A DNA stretch of 64,000 nucleotides, from positions 806,001 to 870,000 of the forward strand of contig JASGKK010000002.1 of NCBI GenBank assembly GCA_047600605.1, in the 5' to 3' direction. This document shows positions 16,499-25,451 of the stretch, piece after piece. Source of the DNA: CAYMZZ01 sp047600605 (lineage in GTDB: Bacteria > Bacteroidota > Bacteroidia > Chitinophagales > Chitinophagaceae). The notes beneath the pieces are model-generated. The model was given only the letters and a program-made list of their open reading frames with translations, made no database searches and had not been told where the DNA came from. Each line of letters begins with the position of its first letter. Position 1 is the first letter of the stretch. Position numbers and translations under genes: made by a program.

Positions 16499-17995
16499 TT
16501 AGCGAAGCGATAAATAGGGCAGAAGTCCATGCAGGCCTCCTTCACGTCCATAACCACTTTCTTTATAACCGCCAAAAGGAGCAGTCGGGTCAAATTTGTT
16601 GAAGGTATTGGCCCATACCACACCTGCACGCAGGCGTTTGGTCATATTAAATATCTTGGAACCTTTATCGGTCCATACACCTGCACTAAGTCCGTATGGA
16701 GTATTGTTTGCTTTTTCGATTACTTCGTCATCCGTACGGAATGTAAGGATAGCGAGTACAGGTCCAAAGATTTCTTCCTGTGCTATCCGGTTGCTTTGCG
16801 CAACATTGGTAAAAATAGTAGGACGGCAAAAGAATCCCTTACGTGGCAGAGCGCAGGAGCTTTCATACATTTCAGCACCTTCTTTTTTGCCAATGGCGAG
16901 ATAGCGGTGGATAGTATCCAGTTGCTGACGGGAGTTGATGGCACCGATATCTGTATTCTTATCCAGCGGGTCGCCTACAATCAGTGTTTCAATACGGTTT
17001 TTGAGTTTGCGGATCACTTCGGCCGCAACTGATTCCTGCACATACAGGCGTGAACCGGCACAACATACATGCCCCTGATTAAAGAAAATGCCATTGATCA
17101 CACCTTCTACGGCCTGGTCTATGGGAGCATCTTCAAAAATGATATTGGCGGCTTTACCTCCCAGTTCCAGCGTAGCCTTTTTAGGAGTTCCGGCAATAGC
17201 CCGCTGTATGAGTTTGCCTACTTCCGTTGAACCGGTAAATGCAATTTTATTGATATCCGGATGATTGACTATAGCAGCGCCGGTGGCTCCGGCTCCGGTA
17301 AGAATGTTGACCACACCGGGAGGCAGATCAGCTTCCTGCAGGATAGCAGCCAGCTTCAGTGCAGTAAGAGGGGTTGTCTCGGCTGGTTTAAGTACTACGG
17401 TATTACCGGTGGCCAGGGCAGGGGCAATTTTCCAGGCGGCCATCAACAACGGAAAATTCCAGGGAATGATCTGTCCGGCTACACCCAGCGGTGTACATTG
17501 ACGATTAGGGAAAGCATATTCGAGTTTATCGGCCCAGCCGGCATAGTAAAAGAAATGATTGGCAGCAGTAGGCACATCAAAATCCCTGCTTTCGCGGATA
17601 GGTTTACCCCCATCGAGCGATTCGATCACAGCCAGTTCTCTCGCTTTTTCCTGTATCATCCTGGCTATACGAAAGATATATTTGGCACGCTCTTTAGCGG
17701 GCATACGACGCCATACTTTATCATAAGCCTGCCGGGCAGCAGATACGGCCTTGTCCACATCTTTTTCGTTGGCTGCAGCTACGCGGCTCAGTACCTTTTC
17801 ATCAGCAGGATTGATCGTGTCAAAATATTCTCCGGATGAAGGCTTTTGCCAGGTCCCGTTTATAAACAGATCATATTGCGGGGCAATCTGGGCAACACTG
17901 CGGCTTTCGGGTGCCGGTGCATATTTCCAGTTGGTATCAAACTGAAGTTTGATCGTGTTGGAGCGCCGGGGTTGTTTCTTTTTTTGTACCGCCAT
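16499..17995 (-). CDS. Aldehyde dehydrogenase (NAD(P)+)
   Basis: A 498-residue full-length ALDH. A basic N-terminal extension (MAVQKKKQPRRS) precedes the fold. The cofactor region includes IIPWNFPLLMAAWKIAPALA and FTGSTEVGK, the general-base glutamate is in LELGGKAANII, and the nucleophile cysteine is in FFNQGHVCCAGSRLYV (about residues 304-319). EEIFGPVLAI is also present. It sits 51 bases after deoC and before the truncated ALDH. In this setting it probably oxidises the acetaldehyde released by the aldolase, or another aldehyde of deoxynucleoside breakdown; that is inferred from context. Confidence 0.92.
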   Translation of the reverse strand: MAVQKKKQPRRSNTIKLQFDTNWKYAPAPESRSVAQIAPQYDLFINGTWQKPSSGEYFDTINPADEKVLSRVAAANEKDVDKAVSAARQAYDKVWRRMPAKERAKYIFRIARMIQEKARELAVIESLDGGKPIRESRDFDVPTAANHFFYYAGWADKLEYAFPNRQCTPLGVAGQIIPWNFPLLMAAWKIAPALATGNTVVLKPAETTPLTALKLAAILQEADLPPGVVNILTGAGATGAAIVNHPDINKIAFTGSTEVGKLIQRAIAGTPKKATLELGGKAANIIFEDAPIDQAVEGVINGIFFNQGHVCCAGSRLYVQESVAAEVIRKLKNRIETLIVGDPLDKNTDIGAINSRQQLDTIHRYLAIGKKEGAEMYESSCALPRKGFFCRPTIFTNVAQSNRIAQEEIFGPVLAILTFRTDDEVIEKANNTPYGLSAGVWTDKGSKIFNMTKRLRAGVVWANTFNKFDPTAPFGGYKESGYGREGGLHGLLPYLSLR

Positions 17996-18046
17996 AATAG
18001 CTGGTTGTGTTAATGTACAAATGATAAAATAAAGAGTGAAGTTGAT

Positions 18047-18997
18047 TTAATCAACGCTGAAGTAATTGCTGCTTTGATAAATACCGGTTTGCTCTTTTAC
18101 CAGTTGCATCAATACATCATTGGCCAGGCTGCTTGCTCCAAAACGAAACCATTCATTGCTGAGCCAGGCTTCTCCCAGCACTTCTTTTACCATTACCAGG
18201 TAATGAAGCGCCAGTTTTGATTTGGAAATACCCCCTGCAGGTTTCATACCTACCATACGGCCGGTCTGAAAATAATAATCCCGGATGGCTTCCAGCATGA
18301 CCAGTGTTACGGGCATGGTAGCTGCCGGCTGAATTTTACCGGTAGATGTTTTAATAAAATCAGCACCGGCATGCATGGCCATATCACTCGCGCGGCGCAC
18401 TTTGTCATAAGTGCCCAGTTCACCTGTTTCCAGGATCACCTTGAGACGTGCTTCGCCGCAGGCTTCTTTAATTGCAGCTATTTCGTCAAATACAAAATTG
18501 TACTCACCGGCGTGAAATTTGCCCCGGCTGATTACCATATCTATTTCATCGGCACCTTCGTTTACAGCATATCGCGTATCCCGCAGTTTTACATCACGGG
18601 GAGCCTGCCCGCTGGGAAAAGCGGTGGCTACTGAGGCTACTTTGATACCTGAATTGCCCAAAGCTTTGCGGGCTGTACGAACCAGGCTGGGATACACACA
18701 CACGGCGGCTACCGTTGGCAGGCCGGGCATTGCATCGTGCGGATGCATGGCTTTATAACAGAGCTGTTTTACCTTTCCTTCAGAGTCTTTGCCTTCGAGG
18801 GTGGTAAGATCAATCATGTTGAGAACCAGCCGGAGGCCATTTTCTTTGGCTTCCTTTTTAATGCTGCGCGTAGTAAAACGGCTGGCTCTTTCTTCCACAC
18901 CTACCTGATCAATATGCGGCGAAAGCGAAAAGTTGAGACGGGGCTCCGTTTTAGAGGAACTGCCCCTTGATGATCCCATTGCAGGCATAGCAAACAT
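18047..18997 (-). CDS. deoC: Deoxyribose-phosphate aldolase, long eukaryote-like form
   Basis: A 316-residue class I aldolase that splits 2-deoxyribose-5-phosphate into glyceraldehyde-3-phosphate and acetaldehyde. The Schiff-base lysine is in GADFIKTSTGK, and the proton-relay lysine region is VGMKPAGGI. It is about 60-90 residues longer than the E. coli enzyme and resembles the animal DERA type, with an extended N-terminus. Three possible start Met codons lie within seven residues (18997, 18988, 18979). The promoter is so close that the later ones may be used. It leads the deoC-ALDH-ALDH operon. Confidence 0.92.
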   Translation of the reverse strand: MFAMPAMGSSRGSSSKTEPRLNFSLSPHIDQVGVEERASRFTTRSIKKEAKENGLRLVLNMIDLTTLEGKDSEGKVKQLCYKAMHPHDAMPGLPTVAAVCVYPSLVRTARKALGNSGIKVASVATAFPSGQAPRDVKLRDTRYAVNEGADEIDMVISRGKFHAGEYNFVFDEIAAIKEACGEARLKVILETGELGTYDKVRRASDMAMHAGADFIKTSTGKIQPAATMPVTLVMLEAIRDYYFQTGRMVGMKPAGGISKSKLALHYLVMVKEVLGEAWLSNEWFRFGASSLANDVLMQLVKEQTGIYQSSNYFSVD

Positions 18998-19007
18998 ATT
19001 TGTGTGC

Positions 19008-19033
19008 CAAAGGTACTAAATGACCGTGTGCAA
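19008..19033 (-). promoter_or_regulatory. Promoter of the deoC operon
   Basis: TACCTTTG on the minus strand (19008-19015) is a perfect TAnnTTTG box; a TTG lies at 19031-19033, with a shorter than usual 15-base gap. The -7 box ends 10 bases before the first Met codon, leaving almost no leader. Confidence 0.5.
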
Positions 19034-19139
19034 TAATAAATATTTGGCTGGCCAGCCAGTACTGCTGAGTCAGGACAGATACTAAGGAATAAGGGGGTAT
19101 AACGCAAAAGAAAAGAAAGAAAAAGCAGTGGTGCACTAC

Positions 19140-19496
19140 TCAGTTTTCGTTAGACTTTTTAAAATAGCTGGTCAGCAAACCACCGATAGCGCCACTAAAG
19201 AATAATTTATCGATCCCCTGAATTTGCGCATCGGTCAGCCATTTGTTGCTTTCCGGCAAAATCAAATGTAATAACCGTATAGCAATACCCAGCGTAGCAA
19301 CCACCGCTGCAGTAATGATAAAAAAGATAAATAGCCAATTGATGACATTCTTGAGACGCTCCTTCCTCAACTGCTCATTAAAGTAAGCATCCAGTTCCTT
19401 TCTGGCCTTTCTATCATTACGTGGTAAGGAAGGAGGCTCTGTTATCAACCTAAGCTTCTCCTCAGATAGCGGCGGATCCTGCGGCTGCATTGTCAT
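19140..19496 (-). CDS. Small membrane protein, candidate toxin partner of the Panacea antitoxin
   Basis: A 118-residue protein with a charged N-terminal half (residues about 25-48, KARKELDAYFNEQLRKERLK), a strong transmembrane segment (about 50-80, NWLFIFFIITAAVVATLGIA onwards) and a second weaker hydrophobic stretch near the C-terminus (LFFSGAIGGLLTSYF). The ATG at 19494-19496 lies 35 bases inside the end of the DUF4065 gene, so translation is probably coupled. No family is recognised. Panacea antitoxins are known to pair with varied toxins, including small membrane disruptors, so a toxin role is plausible but unproven. It is the last gene of the pair, with no clear terminator. Confidence 0.75.
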   Translation of the reverse strand: MTMQPQDPPLSEEKLRLITEPPSLPRNDRKARKELDAYFNEQLRKERLKNVINWLFIFFIITAAVVATLGIAIRLLHLILPESNKWLTDAQIQGIDKLFFSGAIGGLLTSYFKKSNEN

Positions 19497-19950
19497 TCAT
19501 TTTGGACTTATAGTGTTCTGTAATGACATCCGTACCGATAATAACAGCACGCTTTGCTTTACCACCTTCTTTATTCCAGACAATATCCCAGGGAGTATCG
19601 GGCTGATGGGTCATTGTAGAAAGCTGTAGCCCGTCAAATTTGCCATATACCTCCCATATCCTGTCCAGAAACTGTTGCAGACTGGCAGATAAAAATTCCT
19701 GATCGGAAGTAGGGGCGTATTGAGTAATCGGATAGTTGGAATAATCTTTAAAAGCGTGATAAACAGAGCCGATGACCGGGCCATACTTCCAGGCCTGTAC
19801 CGGCTCGTTGATCAGGGGCTTATTATATAAACCCAAATGCCAGCCATGGGCGATATATACCAGTTTGACCAGCTTCATGGGAGTTATTTCCCGGCCGGTT
19901 TGAAAGGATTTTGTAAGAAAATAATTGGCAATAAGGATAGGATTATACAT
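19462..19950 (-). CDS. Panacea (DUF4065, SocA-like) domain protein, candidate antitoxin
   Basis: A 162-residue protein that is essentially one domain. TPMKLVKLVYIAHGWHLGLY followed by the AWKYGPV motif is the DUF4065/GepA/SocA signature. The ATG at 19950 (MYNPILIANYFL) starts at the usual N-terminus; the frame runs eight codons further but lacks an obvious ribosome site. DUF4065 proteins, named Panacea, are antitoxins that bind directly to many unrelated toxins. The 3-prime end overlaps a small membrane-protein gene by 35 bases. A short inverted repeat lies just upstream and could be an autoregulatory operator. Confidence 0.88.
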   Translation of the reverse strand: MYNPILIANYFLTKSFQTGREITPMKLVKLVYIAHGWHLGLYNKPLINEPVQAWKYGPVIGSVYHAFKDYSNYPITQYAPTSDQEFLSASLQQFLDRIWEVYGKFDGLQLSTMTHQPDTPWDIVWNKEGGKAKRAVIIGTDVITEHYKSKMNDNAAAGSAAI

Positions 19951-19962
19951 AGCTAACTTATT

Positions 19963-19977
19963 TAGTTGACACAACTA
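19963..19977. promoter_or_regulatory. Inverted repeat upstream of the Panacea gene, possible operator
   Basis: TAGTTG-ACA-CAACTA, a 6-bp dyad with a 3-base spacer, lies 13 bases upstream of the ATG at 19950. Its position fits repression or autoregulation of the gene pair; there is no direct evidence of binding. Confidence 0.35.
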
Positions 19978-20231
19978 CTAAAATTAGTATTTTCTCCTGG
20001 CCTCCTGCCCATTCCCCTCACAGTTTTTTCACCCTTTTTTATGTGCCGGATTAATCTTAACTGATTTTGACTGCTTATTTCCGTCGGATATCTGTTTGCC
20101 GGGCTACCATTCATCACAGGGTGCAGGCTATATGGCCGGTTTGCGTTAAATTCGGCACCACCTTTCCCGGGCATTCCCCGTGGCACAAGGTTTGGCAAAA
20201 AAGGCCTTCTAATAAAAAAAATCACACACGA

Positions 20232-23200
20232 ATGAGAAAACCAAAGCTCCTGCAAAAGTTGTTGAGCGGACTGGTACTGATGGCCAGTTCCGGACAACTC
20301 CATGCCCAGGCAACCTTCCCAGAAAATGGGGTGGCAGATCCCCGGCATGGTCATTATGCGCTCACCCATGCGTCTATTGTAAAAGATGGCACCACCACAC
20401 TCACAGATGCCACACTGGTCATCAAAGACGGAAAGATTGTGGCTTTAGGCAGTGGTCTTAAAGTGCCCGCCGGTGCCATCGAAGTAGATTGCAAAGGAAA
20501 ATTTATCTACCCTTCCTTTATTGATATTTATGCCGACTACGGTACTGCCGTAAGCAGCCCGGCGGCTGGCGGTGGATTCACGCCTGGTCAGCAGCCACAG
20601 CTCAGCAGTAATGCAAATGGCCCGTATGGCTGGAACCAGGCCATCAAAAGCGATGTGGAAGCATATAAGGTATTTAGTGTGGATGAGACAAAAGCCAAAG
20701 CATTGCGGGAAGCAGGTTTCGGTACGGTACTTTCTCACGTGCGCGATGGTATTGCCCGTGGTACAGGTACCGTGGTTACGCTTGCCTCACAGAAAGAGAA
20801 TTTCGTAATGCTGAAAGAAAGAGCCACTGCTCACTATTCATTGAGCAAGGGCACATCGCGCCAGAGCTATCCCAGCTCTATGATGGGTACCATTGCCCTG
20901 CTGCGCCAGACTTATCTCGATGCACAATGGTATAAAGGCAAACCCGCACAGGAAGGTGTAAACCTGACTCTGCAGTCATGGCTCGATAACCAGAGCCTCC
21001 CCCAGATATTTGAAGCCAACGATAAATGGAATGATCTGCGCGCCGATCGTATCGGTGATGAATTTGGTGTTCAGTATATCATCAAAGCCGGTCAGAACGA
21101 ATATCAGCGGATCAAAGAAATGAAAGGAACTAATGCCAGCTTTATTCTTCCGCTCAATTTTCCACAGGCACAGGATGTGGAAGATCCCAACGACGCCCGG
21201 TTTGTATCACTCAACGATATGAAACACTGGGAACTGGCGCCTACCAATATTGCCGCTTTCGAAAAAGCAGGTATCAATTTCTGTATTACAACATCTGATC
21301 TGCGTGCAGTAAACCAGTTCTGGCCCTCCCTCCGCAAGGCAATGGAATACGGACTGTCTGAAGCCAAAGCTCTGGAAGCCCTTACCAAAGTACCTGCCAC
21401 CCTGCTGGGTGTATATGATAAAGTAGGAAGCCTGGAAGCCGGTAAAGTGGCCAACTTCCTGATCACCAACGGACCCATCTTTGATGAAAAAACAGTGATC
21501 ATCGACAACTGGGTACAGGGTATCAAATATGAAGTGAAAGATGATGTAAGCGCTTTTGCCGGTACCTATAACCTGGTAGTAAACACACCCGGTGGAAAAG
21601 AAAATTATACACTCGATGTAAAATCGGCCAGCTCTGCCACGCTTTTTGCAAAAGACACACTCAACGCCCGTCTTAGCTTCGATGGCAAACAGGTAAAACT
21701 GAGCTATGCTCCTCAAACCCGTCGTCAGCGTCCTGAAGGTGGTGGTGGTGGTCGCCCCGGTGGTCCCGGCGGTGCCGGTAGCGCACAGACTTTGCCGGCA
21801 ACAGCCATACGACTGAGCGGTCTTAGCAACGGTACTGAATGGAATGGTATTGGCACAGATTCTTCCGGTAACTCACTTACCTGGACAGCGATCCGTATCA
21901 AAGGAGCAGAAGCCAAACAGGATAGCAGCCGCAGAAAAGAAATGCCTCAGCTGGGTGCAGTGACTTATCCCTTCGAACCATTTGGTTGGGAAGAAGGTCA
22001 GCAGCCCCGCCAGGAAACAATCCTGATCCGCAATGCCACCGTTTGGACCAATGAAAAAGAAGGTGTGCTGAAAGAAACAGATGTGCTGATCAAGAACGGT
22101 AAAATAGCCGCAGTAGGTAAAAACCTTTCCGATGCTTCTGCACGGGTAATTGACGGAACCGGCAAACACGTAACGCCCGGTATTATTGATGAGCACTCAC
22201 ATATTGCTGCGGCATCAATCAATGAAGGTGCGCAAAGCGTAACTTCTGAAGTACGTATCGCTGATAATCTCAATCCCGATGACATTAATATATACCGTCA
22301 GCTGAGTGGTGGTGTGACAAGCTCACACATCCTGCACGGTTCTGCCAACGTGATCGGTGGACAGACACAGCTGATCAAATTGCGTTGGGGTGCCAATGAC
22401 GAAGACCTGAAATTCAAAAACTGGGATGGTCAGATCAAATTTGCCCTTGGCGAAAACGTAAAACGTTCCAGTTCTACACAGGGTAATATCCGTTATCCCG
22501 ATACACGTATGGGAGTGGAGCAGGTACTCGTAGATGCATTTACCAGGGCCAAGGACTATAAAAAGGCATGGCAGGATTATAATGGAGCCAAAGACAAAAA
22601 AGGACTGGCTGTTCCCCGTCGTGATCTGGAGCTGGAGGCATTGGTTGAAATACTGGACAACAAACGTTTCATCACCTGCCACTCATATGTACAAAGCGAG
22701 ATCAACAGCTCTATGCATGTAGCAGAGCAAATGGGATATAAATACAACACGTTTACCCATATCCTGGAAGGTTACAAAGTAGCAGACAAAATGAAAGCGC
22801 ATGGCGCCAATGCTTCTACTTTCTCTGACTGGTGGGCTTACAAAATGGAAGTAGAGGATGCGATCCCCTACAATGCGGCCATCATGCACAAAGTAGGACT
22901 CAATGTTGCCATCAACTCAGATGATGCTGAAATGGCCCGTCGCCTGAATCAGGAAGCTGCCAAGATCGTAAAATATGGTGGCGTATCAGAAGAAGATGCA
23001 TTGAAGATGGTGACGCTTAACCCTGCCAAGATGCTGCACGTATCTGACCGTATAGGCAGCCTTAAACCCGGCAAAGATGGCGATGTGGTAGTATGGAGTG
23101 ATCATCCGCTGAGCATTTATGCCAAATCACTGTATACCATTGTGGATGGTACAGTTTATTTTGACAGGGAAAAAGATGCACAGATGCAAAAACTGGTAGA

Positions 23201-23366
23201 CAATGAGCGCAATCGTCTTATTCGTAAAATGAATGGCGAAAAACGCAGTGGCGGCGCAGTTATTCCTGCCCAGCCCAGCTATCAGATCATGCATACCTGC
23301 AGCGATCATGGCCATAGTCATGGACTGCTGGTAGTTGATGTAGAAGAAGAAAATACTAACGACTAA
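20232..23366 (+). CDS. Secreted two-domain amidohydrolase (imidazolonepropionase-like)
   Basis: A 1,044-residue exported protein. The ATG at 20232 begins a signal peptide (KLLSGLVLMASSGQLHAQ); the frame runs 55 codons upstream without a fitting start. Two amidohydrolase-fold halves are joined by a Gly/Arg/Pro-rich linker (GGGGGRPGGPGG, about residue 500). The C-terminal half has the metal site: HxH in IIDEHSHIAA (about 653), further histidines in TCHSY and FTHILEG, and the aspartate in INSDDAE. The N-terminal half keeps the fold motifs (GKFIYPSFIDIYADYG, GSLEAGKVANF) but lacks HxH, so it is probably not catalytic. Substrate unknown. It is followed after 11 bases by a related gene. Confidence 0.88.
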   Translation: MRKPKLLQKLLSGLVLMASSGQLHAQATFPENGVADPRHGHYALTHASIVKDGTTTLTDATLVIKDGKIVALGSGLKVPAGAIEVDCKGKFIYPSFIDIYADYGTAVSSPAAGGGFTPGQQPQLSSNANGPYGWNQAIKSDVEAYKVFSVDETKAKALREAGFGTVLSHVRDGIARGTGTVVTLASQKENFVMLKERATAHYSLSKGTSRQSYPSSMMGTIALLRQTYLDAQWYKGKPAQEGVNLTLQSWLDNQSLPQIFEANDKWNDLRADRIGDEFGVQYIIKAGQNEYQRIKEMKGTNASFILPLNFPQAQDVEDPNDARFVSLNDMKHWELAPTNIAAFEKAGINFCITTSDLRAVNQFWPSLRKAMEYGLSEAKALEALTKVPATLLGVYDKVGSLEAGKVANFLITNGPIFDEKTVIIDNWVQGIKYEVKDDVSAFAGTYNLVVNTPGGKENYTLDVKSASSATLFAKDTLNARLSFDGKQVKLSYAPQTRRQRPEGGGGGRPGGPGGAGSAQTLPATAIRLSGLSNGTEWNGIGTDSSGNSLTWTAIRIKGAEAKQDSSRRKEMPQLGAVTYPFEPFGWEEGQQPRQETILIRNATVWTNEKEGVLKETDVLIKNGKIAAVGKNLSDASARVIDGTGKHVTPGIIDEHSHIAAASINEGAQSVTSEVRIADNLNPDDINIYRQLSGGVTSSHILHGSANVIGGQTQLIKLRWGANDEDLKFKNWDGQIKFALGENVKRSSSTQGNIRYPDTRMGVEQVLVDAFTRAKDYKKAWQDYNGAKDKKGLAVPRRDLELEALVEILDNKRFITCHSYVQSEINSSMHVAEQMGYKYNTFTHILEGYKVADKMKAHGANASTFSDWWAYKMEVEDAIPYNAAIMHKVGLNVAINSDDAEMARRLNQEAAKIVKYGGVSEEDALKMVTLNPAKMLHVSDRIGSLKPGKDGDVVVWSDHPLSIYAKSLYTIVDGTVYFDREKDAQMQKLVDNERNRLIRKMNGEKRSGGAVIPAQPSYQIMHTCSDHGHSHGLLVVDVEEENTND

Positions 23367-23377
23367 AACAAAGTGCA

Positions 23378-24697
23378 ATGAGAAAAATATTCTTAGCCTT
23401 ATTGATCGGTTTTCTGGCCACAGCGTCGGCTCAGGAAACGGTATATCCCGCAAGGGAAAATAAAGGCACCACCTTTATTAAAAATGCCACCATCCACGTG
23501 GGCAATGGCAAAGTGATTGAAAACGGTGTGATCAAGATCAGCAATGGCAAGATCGAAGCCGTGGGTACAGATATCTCCGTACCTGCAGACGGTACTGTAG
23601 TTGATGCCAAAGGCAAGCATGTGTATCCCGGTCTGATCCTTCCTTCCAGCACACTCGGCCTGGTTGAAGTATCTGCGGTAAGAGCCTCTACTGATGTACG
23701 CGAAATCGGTGACCTCAATCCGAATGTGCGTTCCATCATTGCGTACAATACCGATTCTAAAGTGATCAATACCCTGCGCTCAAACGGGGTGCTGCTGGCC
23801 AATGTGGTGCCACAGGGTAATTTCCTGGCGGGTAGTTCATCTGTGGTACAGCTGGATGCGTGGAACTGGGAAGATGCTGCCTACAAAACAGATGAAGGCA
23901 TGCATCTTTATATGCCCAGCCTTATGAATCGTTTCCGCGGCTTTGGTGGTTTTGGCGGCGGTGGCGGCCGGGGTGGTGGTGCTCCGTCTGATCCTGTTAA
24001 GGAAGGTCTGGACAAAGTAGAAGGACTGAAAGGTTTCTTCCGCCAGGCAAAAGCCTATCTGGCCGAACCCAAACACACAGAGACCAATCTCAAATTTGAA
24101 TCAGTAAAGGCACTCTTCGATAAAAAGCAAAAATTCTATGTACATGCCAACACCGTAAAACAAATACTGCTGGCGCTTGACTTTGTAAAGGAGTTTGGCT
24201 TTGATGTAACCATCGTTGGCGGTAGCGATAGCTGGCAGGTTGCCGATCTGCTGCGTGAAAACAAAGTATCGGTCATATTGCAGCAACCTCATAGCCTGCC
24301 TACGGCAGAAGACGATGATGTGGATCAACCCTATAAAACAGCTGCCCTGCTGCAAAAAGCAGGTGTTCTGTTCGCCATTTCCGACGACGACAGCCAGACA
24401 CGTGGCCGTAACCTGGCGTTCAATGCCGGTACTGCCGCAGCCTATGGCCTCAGTAAAGAAGAAGCCCTGGCTGCTATTACCCTCAATGCGGCCAAGGTAC
24501 TGGGTGTGGCTGATAAGACAGGCAGTATAGAAGTAGGTAAGGATGCGAATATCGTGATCAGTTCAGGCGATATTCTGGATATGCGCACCAGCCAGGTTAC
24601 AGATGCCTGGATCCAGGGGCGCAAAATAGATCTTACTGATAAACACAAGCTGCTCAATGAGCGGTACAACGAAAAATACAAACTGAAAGGTTTTTGA
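23378..24697 (+). CDS. Secreted amidohydrolase-fold protein lacking the metal HxH motif
   Basis: A 439-residue exported protein (signal peptide MRKIFLALLIGFLATASAQ) related to the preceding gene. The composite urease-type core starts TFIKNATIHVGNGKVIENGV, but the strand that normally carries HxH reads GKHVYPGLILPSSTLGL, without either histidine. A histidine in FYVHANTVKQ and the acidic FAISDDDSQ remain. A Gly-rich insert (FGGFGGGGGRGGG, about residues 190-202) matches the linker type of its neighbour. It forms an operon with that gene and ends in a terminator. I infer a non-catalytic or altered partner, possibly forming a complex. Confidence 0.85.
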   Translation: MRKIFLALLIGFLATASAQETVYPARENKGTTFIKNATIHVGNGKVIENGVIKISNGKIEAVGTDISVPADGTVVDAKGKHVYPGLILPSSTLGLVEVSAVRASTDVREIGDLNPNVRSIIAYNTDSKVINTLRSNGVLLANVVPQGNFLAGSSSVVQLDAWNWEDAAYKTDEGMHLYMPSLMNRFRGFGGFGGGGGRGGGAPSDPVKEGLDKVEGLKGFFRQAKAYLAEPKHTETNLKFESVKALFDKKQKFYVHANTVKQILLALDFVKEFGFDVTIVGGSDSWQVADLLRENKVSVILQQPHSLPTAEDDDVDQPYKTAALLQKAGVLFAISDDDSQTRGRNLAFNAGTAAAYGLSKEEALAAITLNAAKVLGVADKTGSIEVGKDANIVISSGDILDMRTSQVTDAWIQGRKIDLTDKHKLLNERYNEKYKLKGF

Positions 24698-24718
24698 TAA
24701 ACCCATGACGATCTATTG

Positions 24719-24742
24719 AAAGGGCGCCGTAAGGCGCCCTTT
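24719..24742. terminator. Terminator between convergent amidohydrolase and regulator genes
   Basis: A 10-bp stem AAAGGGCGCC/GGCGCCCTTT with a GTAA loop, followed by a T-run on the plus strand. Confidence 0.85.
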
Positions 24743-24774
24743 TTTATTAATTACAGATTGACATAATGACTTAA

Positions 24775-25440
24775 TTAGGGAGTGACAATCCCATGTCTGA
24801 TAGCAATCATTGCCAGCCCCACACGTGACCGCACATCGAGTTTTACAAACATCTGATCACGCAGCGAGTCTATAGAACGGGGATTAAGTCCCATTCGTTG
24901 TGCAATTTCCTTATAGGTAAGATCGGTACAGGCCAGCTTCAGAAAACTTATTTCCTGATCGCTTAACAACGATTTATAAATATTTACCTGCGAGCCATCC
25001 TGTGAGCGGAAAAGATTGACAAGTTTGCCGGTTGTGTCATGAGAATAATAGAATCCGGATTGCATTACAGAATGAATGGCAAATTTCAGTTCGGACGGAT
25101 GAATATCTTTTTTCAGAAACCCTTTTACACCTGACTGCAGCAGACGTATGAGCGATAATTCCGAATCGTACATCGTAAGCATCAGTACATGCACTTTTGG
25201 AAAGTTGGTACGCAGGTAATCCGCTGTTTCAAAACCGTTGCATTCCGGCATATTCAGATCCAGTATGGCTACATCAGGTACATTTCCATCTGTCAGCGAC
25301 TGAATAAATTCATGGCCATTTCCGGACAGGTTGATGACCTTGCAATCGCCAAAGCCATCGATCAGTGTGGCCAATGCATTGCGCAGAAGAATATGATCAT
25401 CTATCAGCGAAACTTTAATGGGGTTTGAAGCATCTGGCAT
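24775..25440 (-). CDS. NarL/FixJ-type response regulator
   Basis: A 221-residue regulator. The receiver domain (residues about 6-125) has acidic residues in IDDH, the phospho-acceptor aspartate in VAILDLNMP, and the conserved lysine in FLKKDIHPSEL. The C-terminal LuxR-type helix-turn-helix (about 155-215) reads LSDQEISFLKLACTDLTYKE. It lies 11 bases after the sensor kinase gene and is surely its partner. Regulated genes are unknown. Confidence 0.92.
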   Translation of the reverse strand: MPDASNPIKVSLIDDHILLRNALATLIDGFGDCKVINLSGNGHEFIQSLTDGNVPDVAILDLNMPECNGFETADYLRTNFPKVHVLMLTMYDSELSLIRLLQSGVKGFLKKDIHPSELKFAIHSVMQSGFYYSHDTTGKLVNLFRSQDGSQVNIYKSLLSDQEISFLKLACTDLTYKEIAQRMGLNPRSIDSLRDQMFVKLDVRSRVGLAMIAIRHGIVTP

Positions 25441-25451
25441 GGTAAAATGGG

